64,000 nt of DNA from Ypsolopha sequella (Eukaryota > Arthropoda > Insecta > Lepidoptera > Ypsolophidae). Positions within the stretch are counted from its first letter, which is position 1. Each line of letters starts with the position of its first letter. The DNA is taken from positions 22,795,045 through 22,859,044 of the forward strand of contig OW203990.1 in assembly GCA_934047225.1 (NCBI GenBank), read 5' to 3'. A model generated the notes under the pieces. The model was not told where the DNA came from. It was given only the letters and a program-made list of their open reading frames with translations, and ran no database searches. Position numbers and translations under genes: made by a program. This document shows, in pieces, positions 58,757 through 64,000 of this stretch.

Positions 58757-58765
58757 ATCATTGTT

Positions 58766-59677
58766 CTAAAATCTTTGCCCAGCTAAAAATTTTTTGAGTT
58801 TGGGAAATAGATGTAAGTCTGAGGGTGCCAGATCAGGTGAATAAGCCGGGTGTGGAAGCAAATCATAGCTCAATTCTTGAAATTTGGCCATAGCAGTGGC
58901 GCACGTATGGACACGCGCGTCATCTTGGTGAAAAATGATTTTTTTTCTCGCTAGTCCGGGTCTTTTTTCATGAATGCAGTTTTGTAATCTGCTTAGCAGG
59001 TTAGCGTAATACTCCCCAGCGATGGTTTGTCCTTTTGGGAGGTAGTCAATCATCAATATACCCTTCGCATCCCAAAAAACGGATGCCATGACTTTTCCAG
59101 CAGATTTTACGGCTTTTGCTTTCTTTGGAGCCGGACATCCTGCCTCAGTCCACTGTTTCGACTGAATTTTTGATTCCGGTTTGTAGTGGTGGACCCATGT
59201 TTCATCTGTGGTCACAAACCGCCGCAGAAAATCAGCAGCATTGCTTTTAAACCGGTTCAAACATTCTTGAGAAATTTGCATGCGAAAGCGTTTTTGATCT
59301 ATTGTGAGCAATCGCGGCACCCACCTTGCCGATAATTTTTTCATGTGCAATTCTTCAGACAATATGTGATGTACCCGTTCCTTAGAGATGCCCACAGTGT
59401 CGGCTATCTCGGACAGTTTCAGTCTTCGGTCGGCTAGAACGATTTCGTGAATTTTACCTGACACTTCTGGAGTTGTGACACTTTTTGGCCGACCTGATCG
59501 ATGTTCGTCTTGGATGCAGGTCCGACCCCGTTTAAATTCAGCTACCCAATTTTTTACGGTTGCATGCGATGGAGCATTCACACCTAAAACAGCTTTCATT
59601 TCATCAAAAATCTCTCCTCCCTTCAATCCTTTCTTATTCAAATACTTAATGACGGCTCTTAACTCTATTTTATCCAT
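58766..59677 (-). pseudogene. Mariner transposase, N-terminal and catalytic part
   Basis: The frame starts at MDKIELRAVIKYLNKKGLKG (59677; an upstream Met adds six residues unlike the family). In order it has the helix-turn-helix DNA-binding region with GRPKSVTTPEVSGKIHEIVL and KLSEIADTVGISKERVHHIL, the linker segment HMKKLSARWVPRLL, then the catalytic domain: VTTDETWVHHY (first Asp), IFHQDDARVH (second Asp) and HPAYSPDLAPSDLHLFP (third Asp). There are 34 residues between the last two, the mariner D,D34D signature. It stops at GQRF with an in-frame TAG at 58766-58768, about 45 residues before the normal end. The remaining codons continue beyond the insertion. Confidence 0.93.
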
Positions 59678-60237
59678 GTTGTAAAAAATCCACAACTACA
59701 TTTTTTAAAATGACTGTCGCCTAAAAAGTGACAGCAAAATGGGCGGGAAAAATGTATCACTGGCTGCCAGTAAACCAATGAGTTGATAAGTAAAAAGTTT
59801 TTATATAGCCACAAAACAATAAATAGGGAAGGCTTACCAATTATCATCCCGCCTACGTAGTATTTTTAATATCTTTTCTTTCTACACTAATGTTGCCAGG
59901 GAGATAATGCTATAAGCAATTTAAGTGCCGCCTTTGTACACAATGTCTGTTCTCTCTCAAGTACAATTTAGATAGCAGCGACCAATGAAATTAGAAGAAA
60001 GTGTAGATAGATTATATGCGATCCGCGAGTGTCACGTTAAAACTTGGCCAATTTGCCAACTTGAACTCAGTATCGAGTCGGCGTCAGCGCGCAACGGTCG
60101 TCGCACGGGACGACGCACAGCAACATATAGGTCTTGTCTCTTTGTTGCTCGCGATAATTATGACTTCCACGTGTTAATGTGACATTGCAATACTACGAAA
60201 TGTACTGAAGTCATTTAAAAGCTTAAAAGTATGACTA

Positions 60238-60238
60238 A
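60238..60238 (+). promoter_or_regulatory. Candidate branch point for exon-array copy 1
   Basis: GACTAATTC gives a CTAAT branch consensus with its A 25 nt before the acceptor, followed by a TTTTTGTCTACAG tract. The spacers before copies 2-5 have no CTAAT; they offer only AGATGATGTTTG. Confidence 0.5.
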
Positions 60239-60262
60239 TTCAAACACGATTTTTGTCTACAG

Positions 60263-60366
60263 GCGCCATCCCCATGGTTACAGCGACAGTGTACTGTGCT
60301 TCGGCTCCGCTGCGGTACGGAGCGCTCGCTGTCTACAGTCTCGGTAGTCTACTCGGCCTGTATAAG
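60263..60366 (+). CDS. PAQR4-like: PAQR4-like exon, array copy 1 (best candidate for the used copy)
   Basis: 104 nt after CTACAG and before GTAGTC. With the Gly base carried from 34261 it codes GAIPMVTATVYCASAPLRYG then ALAVYSLGSLLGLYK: a short loop, a helix and a Tyr-Lys end, matching the segment between the YHLFM/LDM exon and the next helix in PAQR4. It differs from copies 2-5 by GCC (Ala) instead of ACC (Thr) at the second codon and by silent changes (TGT, CTC). It alone has a canonical branch site and a long pyrimidine tract. Both splice sites are intact. Confidence 0.85.
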
Positions 60367-60401
60367 GTAGTCATCCCTTGGTAGATGATGTTTGTCTACA
60401 G

Positions 60402-60505
60402 GCACCATCCCCATGGTTACAGCGACAGTGTACTGCGCTTCGGCTCCGCTGCGGTACGGAGCGCTCGCTGTCTACAGTCTGGGTAGTCTACTCGGCCTGT
60501 ATAAG
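60402..60505 (+). CDS. PAQR4-like: PAQR4-like exon, array copy 2
   Basis: Identical in length and splice sites to copy 1; codes GTIPMV at the start (Thr replaces Ala) and the same GLYK end. The AG acceptor at 60400-60401 and the GT donor at 60506 are intact. It would replace copy 1 with a single-residue change. Confidence 0.7.
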
Positions 60506-60540
60506 GTAGTCATCCCTTGGTAGATGATGTTTGTCTACAA

Positions 60541-60644
60541 GCACCATCCCCATGGTTACAGCGACAGTGTACTGCGCTTCGGCTCCGCTGCGGTACGGAG
60601 CGCTCGCTGTCTACAGTCTGGGTAGTCTACTCGGCCTGTATAAA
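60541..60644 (+). CDS. PAQR4-like: PAQR4-like exon, array copy 3, damaged splice sites
   Basis: The reading frame is fully open and codes the same peptide as copy 2. The acceptor, however, reads CTACAA instead of CTACAG; the next AG would remove one base and shift frame. The last exon base is A rather than G (TATAAA|GTAGTC), weakening the donor. Most likely not used. Confidence 0.65.
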
Positions 60645-60679
60645 GTAGTCATCCCTTGGTAGATGATGTTTGTCTACAG

Positions 60680-60783
60680 GCACCATCCCCATGGTTACAG
60701 CGACAGTGTACTGCGCTTCGGCTCCGCTGCGGTACGGAGCGCTCGCTGTCTACAGTCTGGGTAGTCTACTCGGCCTGTATAAG
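60680..60783 (+). CDS. PAQR4-like: PAQR4-like exon, array copy 4
   Basis: Base-for-base the same as copy 2 across the exon, with intact CTACAG acceptor and GTAGTC donor. Confidence 0.7.
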
Positions 60784-60818
60784 GTAGTCATCCCTTGGTA
60801 GATGATGTTTGTCTACAG

Positions 60819-60922
60819 GCACCATCCCCATGGTTACAGCGACAGTGTACTGCGCTTCGGCTCCGCTGCGGTACGGAGCGCTCGCTGTCTACAGTCTGGG
60901 TAGTCTACTCGGCCTGTATAAG
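60819..60922 (+). CDS. PAQR4-like: PAQR4-like exon, array copy 5
   Basis: Same exon sequence as copies 2 and 4, with intact acceptor and donor. The last of the five near-identical units. Confidence 0.7.
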
Positions 60923-60957
60923 GTAGTCATCCCTTGGTAGATGATGTTTGTCTACAG

Positions 60958-61054
60958 GCACCATCCCCATGGTTACAGCGACAGTGTACTGGGCTTCGGC
61001 TCCGCTGCGGTACGTAGCGTAGCTGTCTACTGTCTCGGTAGTCTACTCGGACTG
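60958..61054 (+). pseudogene. PAQR4-like exon, array copy 6, broken
   Basis: The acceptor is intact but Cys becomes Trp, then TACGTAGCGTAG replaces TACGGAGCGCTC, giving an in-frame TAG at 61020-61022 and a one-base loss. The donor and most of the spacer are deleted. Dead copy. Confidence 0.85.
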
Positions 61055-61076
61055 GGTACATGATGTTTGTCTGCGG

Positions 61077-61130
61077 GCGCCATCCCCATGGTAACAGACT
61101 GCATGAGGCAGTCATCTTTTGGTACATGAC
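61077..61130 (+). pseudogene. PAQR4-like exon, array copy 7, internally deleted
   Basis: Starts GCGCCATCCCCATGGTAACA but the preceding acceptor is CTGCGG (no AG), and the exon centre is deleted so that it joins directly to the ATGAGGCAGTCATCTTTTGG spacer relic. Confidence 0.8.
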
Positions 61131-61147
61131 ATGATGTTTATCTGCAG

Positions 61148-61233
61148 ACGCCATCCCCGTGGTTACAGGGTGTACCTCGGGTCTGGTGCGTTACGGAGCG
61201 CTCGCTGTCCACTGTCTACTCGGCCTGTATAAG
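61148..61233 (+). CDS. PAQR4-like: PAQR4-like exon, array copy 8, divergent in-frame variant
   Basis: An 86-nt copy with intact CTGCAG acceptor and GTAGTC donor. It is shorter than copy 1 by 18 nt (six codons, in two places), so phase 1 to 0 is preserved. It codes DAIPVVTGCTSGLVRYGALA then VHCLLGLYK. The first residue would be Asp rather than Gly, and the helix is shortened by about three residues. It could be an old variant still spliceable, or a decaying copy that kept frame by chance. It is nearest to the downstream exon (285-nt intron). Confidence 0.55.
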
Positions 61234-61268
61234 GTAGTCATTTCTTGGTATATGATGTTTGTCTACAG

Positions 61269-61318
61269 ACATTATTCCAATGGTGACAGCGACAGTGCGT
61301 TCGCTTTCTACTGCCATT
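61269..61318 (+). pseudogene. PAQR4-like exon, array copy 9, 3'-truncated
   Basis: The CTACAG acceptor is intact and the start reads ACATTATTCCAATGGTGACA (IIPMVTATV), but the helix and donor are lost; it runs into AT-rich sequence with a stop. The 35-bp spacer from copy 8 is intact. Confidence 0.75.
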
Positions 61319-61518
61319 AAATATCTCATCATTTATTTTCCTAGAAAAAATTAGGTTGAGCTACATCTACTTTTTTGTTTGAATAAGGTACTAACAAACT
61401 ATGTTGACTATTTAGCATATCTTAAAAAAGGTAGTTCTGGGGAGCCAATATAATTTATATATTTAATCACTTGCGACTTTTCAATGAAAAGTTAAAATCG
61501 TTGTTTCTGTTGGTCCAG

Positions 61519-61656
61519 GCGATGCGAGCATGGTCGCCGTGGGAGCGGAGGTTGTGCTTCGCGGCGCCGTTCTGCATGAGGGTGTTGCTGGCGGGCGCGC
61601 GGGCGGCGAGACTGGGCGGGGGGGACCCGCACGCCATACTGCACGTCTTTCTGCAG
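61519..61656 (+). CDS. PAQR4-like: PAQR4-like receptor, exon after the array
   Basis: 138 nt (46 codons), phase 0 at both ends, between TTGTTTCTGTTGGTCCAG and GTAATA. It codes AMRAWSPWERRLCFAAPFCM, RVLLAGARAARLGGGDPHAI and LHVFLQ. In PAQR4 the equivalent segment follows the short loop after the fourth helix and leads to the final helices and the C-terminal His motif. Its GC content is high, like that of the exon at 34043. The next exon, which should carry the PERW and SHQ..H motifs, is not seen up to 64000. Open frames on the minus strand and in other frames over this exon are shadows. Confidence 0.88.
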
Positions 61657-61683
61657 GTAATACGGACATTAGTAGCTGTATGT

Positions 61684-62475
61684 ATGTATGTAAATACTTT
61701 ATTGCACAAAATAAATATACAATGCACAAAGGCGAACTTAATGCTAATTAGCATTCTCTGCCAGTTAACCTTTGGTGATGTGGAAAGTTTTGAGGGTAGT
61801 GCCAGATAAGTTAATTACTATAATAAATTCAACCAAGAAATCATATTTTCATAGATACTATAATATACTAAATTTAATAAGAATTAAATAAATATTGTAT
61901 TTACATATATAATCTACTCATAAATACAATAATATACATATATTATACATAACAATACATAGGTAATTACGAGAAGGACAATGACTCAGGGGGATACGTG
62001 AAAATTACAAGTTTTATGACTGATTCTGTAGATGTAAATAGTGTTGATAGACTCTGGTTTTGAAGGTAGAGATAGAGGGAGACTGACGGATATTAAGAGG
62101 AAGACTATTCCACAGCCGGATTGCTGATACTGTGAAAGAATCTGTATACATATTGGTGCTGTGTTCGGGAAATCGGAGGAGCATAGCTCTGCTTGGTCGC
62201 TGAAGCCGGCCAAGGGATTCAATAGGGGCAAACCGGTCTCGAAGATAGGGAGGAGAAAATGGGCTATTCAGAGCATTATAGAGAAGTGAGACGATGTGTG
62301 AGTTCCTTCGGTGGCGGATATTGAGCCAGTTTAGCTGGAGACGAAATTGAGAGACATGATCGTATTTGCGCAATCCGAAGATGTATCTGATACAGAGATT
62401 TAGGAGACGATCTAACTGTAGTTGTCCCCTTAAGAAGGTGGCTAATCTGCTGAATTGTAACAAATTCTTCATGAC
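61684..62475 (-). mobile_element. 5'-truncated LINE, inserted just after the exon donor
   Basis: The 3' end is TACTTTATTGCACAAAATA at 61695 (minus-strand AATAAAG), followed inward by an untranslated region and an ORF end at 62014. It begins about 30 bp downstream of the GTAATA donor at 61657 without disturbing it. Confidence 0.8.
62014..62472 (-). pseudogene. LINE ORF2, C-terminal part
   Basis: 152 codons with QLQLDRLLNLCIRYIFGLRK, YDHVSQFRLQLNWLNIRHRR, a middle segment, and SAIRLWNSLPLNIRQSPSIS followed by TFKTRVYQHYL. RLWNSLP..IR..PSI..FK is the conserved end of jockey/CR1-type LINE ORF2. The RT catalytic motif (FADD) is absent because the copy is 5'-truncated. The first Met is internal to the protein, not a true start. 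Confidence 0.88.
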
Positions 62476-63838
62476 GGAAAGTAGAACTTTTACAAAATTG
62501 TAAAAAAGAATGTTATTGTAAAGTAACCAACATTAAGAGTTTTAAGAGCACCGTATTCGCACAAACTCACATACTGGCGCAGTTCACCCTTATTTATTGG
62601 TTAGATTTTAAATTTGTGTTACCTATCCCGTGCAATATTCTTGGCTTAAACCTAGAACATAATAGCAAAATTAAATACATAAGAGGCGGCACAAGCTGCA
62701 CCTCGCGCTCAGCTTTGGACGCCTTTCATTATCAATCGTTAGGTACCTATCGTCTATGGTACCTATCTGGTTTATTCGTTCAAGGTTATTCGTACATTGC
62801 TTTTTGACTTGACTTTATACTGTCATTAAAAATTGTTCATCGGGAAATATGTAAATATTGAATAAATGGTGTTTATTTGTTTGTAAGTTATTTTTAGTTT
62901 TTTCATTCATTAGCATCACAGCCCGCATCAACACACTGCTGGATTTTATTTTATATTTGGAATATTTTTGCTTTTTTCTCGTTAATTTATGGGGCGACAA
63001 ACCATACAGGCCCAGGGCACCAAATCTTAAAATACGCCACTGGCTTTTCTATATTACTTTTAATGACTAATTATATTTTATTATAAAATAAAAACACTAA
63101 TACCACTGGAGATTGTTTTGTTGTTTGTTTCCATGAAAATGTTTCGGCAAACAATAGAAAATGTCCTGAAGCAAAATAATAATTATGACTTATCAGAATT
63201 TTTGTATTCGTTTATTGATGCTACAAACAAGACCTCAATTTTCACTAATAAGAAAATGCACTATACTGTTGCACTGTATGCCGACTGACGTAAGAGGGGC
63301 AGACTATCACATTGGGGCAGCAATAAACGCGGCAATCAGAATTCTTAATAAAATTCAGTCATTTTGTTTTTACGATTTGCCTAGAATTATTGTTCCTGGA
63401 TATGGTAGTCTTTTCCGATAAGAGTCGTCAGAAACGATAAAGATGTTTTTTCCCAAGTCAACAAAATTCGTATAACTTGTTGTGATACCCGATAAACACG
63501 AATAAAAACTTGTAGGTTTATATTCTTACAGTACTCCCAAAGTAATAATGCGCATACATATCTATAGCCGAGCGACCGGACGTACCACGTGACCTTATCG
63601 CTTGTATAGAAAGTGTAAGGAAATACGAACTTTGCCGAACAGTGGCGAAGATTTGTATGCGCATTATTAGTTTGGAGCACTGTAAATATTTTCTACTCAT
63701 AGCGACTGTGGCAGTTTTTTGACACATATACATAAAGGTACGTTCTGATTGCCTACACGTACATACAGCAATTTTTGGTAGGTATAATATAACTGCTTTC
63801 AAAATACCAAAACGGAGCGTTATACTCGTAAAGGTTTA
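62476..63838. other. Unassigned stretch downstream of the LINE
   Basis: No further PAQR exon is visible: I looked for PERW and SHQ..H codons and found none. The frames at 63185-63421 and 63387-63802 lack recognisable domains. Confidence 0.4.
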
Positions 63839-64000
63839 TATACAAGGTGACTTTTTGATCATCGTCCAAATTCATACTGGAGGCTTGATAAGTGGTCAGT
63901 ATCTTGGATCAATAACAATTTTTGTGAAATTCGTAAAATGAAATTTCGGCTTCCCATAGAAATTTACTTCCAGTCCCGAGTGAATCACTATGGGGAGTCG
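63839..64000 (+). mobile_element. Palindromic MITE with ACAAGGTGA end, cut by the window edge
   Basis: ATACAAGGTGACTTTTTGAT, CATCGTCCAAATTCATAC, ACTTCCAGTCCCGAGTGAAT and CACTATGGGGAGT match the left part of 5037-5282 in the same order, with the central GTGAAATTCG...AAATTTC blocks rearranged. Confidence 0.75.

Larger units (their letters stand above)
57892..59857 (-). mobile_element. Mariner element, dead, with a nested insertion
   Basis: Left end CGAGGGCGGGATGAAAAGTA and, reversed, right end CGTAGGCGGGATGATAATTG are the terminal inverted repeats, flanked by TA at 57890-57891 and 59858-59859. The transposase lies on the minus strand in between. A 667-bp unrelated insertion splits its 3' part. 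It is inside the PAQR intron, about 400 bp upstream of the exon array. Confidence 0.92.
34262..60262 (+). other. 26-kb intron of the PAQR4-like gene
   Basis: Starts with GTATGA after 34261 and ends with a TTTTTGTCTACAG acceptor before 60263. Phase 1 on both sides makes the join coherent. It is filled with repeats listed separately. A branch-site-like CTAAT lies 25 nt before the acceptor. Confidence 0.8.
60251..61318 (+). repeat. Tandem array of about nine PAQR4-like exon copies
   Basis: The unit is 139 bp: a 104-nt exon (phase 1 at the start, phase 0 at the end) plus a 35-bp spacer starting GTAGTCATCCCTTGG and ending TTTGTCTACAG. Copies 1-5 keep exact register at 60263, 60402, 60541, 60680 and 60819. 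Copies 6, 7, 8 and 9 start at 60958, 61077, 61148 and 61269 and are shortened or mutated. The exon encodes GAIPMV..., continuing the PAQR chain from 34261, and the next exon at 61519 continues from its final Tyr-Lys. The spacer is too short for an ordinary intron, so two copies should not be spliced together. Confidence 0.93.

Noticed and set aside
60251..61318. CRISPR-like look of regular repeats
   Set aside because: The conserved part is a 104-nt coding exon, the short spacers are also conserved, and the genome is eukaryotic. It is an exon array.
61467..61754. Minus-strand and other-frame open frames rich in Ala/Pro/Arg
   Set aside because: They overlap the GC-rich PAQR exon at 61519-61656 and are shadows of it.

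Overview
The window looks like nuclear DNA of a lepidopteran insect. It is AT-rich, has GT-AG introns and one sparse multi-exon gene, and is crowded with decayed transposons: short Helitron-like pieces ending in CTAGT, LINE 3' tails, hairpin MITEs, hAT-type MITEs with 8-bp duplications, TTAA-type MITEs and a mariner. I see no bacterial-style genes, rRNA, intact tRNA or CRISPR. The insect assignment rests on general familiarity with such repeats, not on a search.

The only cellular gene I can support lies on the + strand. It is a PAQR-family seven-transmembrane protein, best matched to PAQR4. One exon is at 34043-34261. After a 26-kb intron there is a second coding segment at 60263-61318, then a third exon at 61519-61656. 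Intron phases agree (1, then 0). The 5' exon(s), carrying the start and first PAQR motif, and the 3' exon(s), carrying the last His motif, were not found here and probably lie outside the window.

The striking feature is that the middle exon is a tandem array of about nine copies with a 139-bp period (104-nt exon plus 35-bp spacer). Copies 1-5 are almost identical and open. Copies 1, 2, 4 and 5 have AG and GT splice sites. Copy 3 has damaged sites. Copies 6, 7 and 9 are broken. Copy 8 is a divergent 86-nt version that keeps frame and both sites. Because 104 is not a multiple of 3, the spacers are too short for a normal intron, and spacer read-through meets a stop, only one copy per mRNA can give an open frame.

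Region by region: 1-34 kb holds mobile-element relics, including TTAA MITEs, two hAT MITEs with nested hairpins, an RTE-like LINE tail, a long-TIR element at 22.0-23.4 kb, and a 3.4-kb inverted dimer of a DNA transposon at 25.3-28.8 kb with a 514-bp hairpin insertion. 34-60 kb is the large intron: more MITEs, Helitron pieces, a GC-rich promoter-like patch near 39.3 kb, a GC-rich unknown block near 51.5 kb, an 820-bp palindrome, a (ATG)n plus TACGG/TACGA array, a 120-bp tandem repeat and a dead mariner interrupted by another insertion. 60.2-61.7 kb holds the exon array and the next exon. 61.7-64 kb holds a LINE fragment and a partial palindromic MITE.
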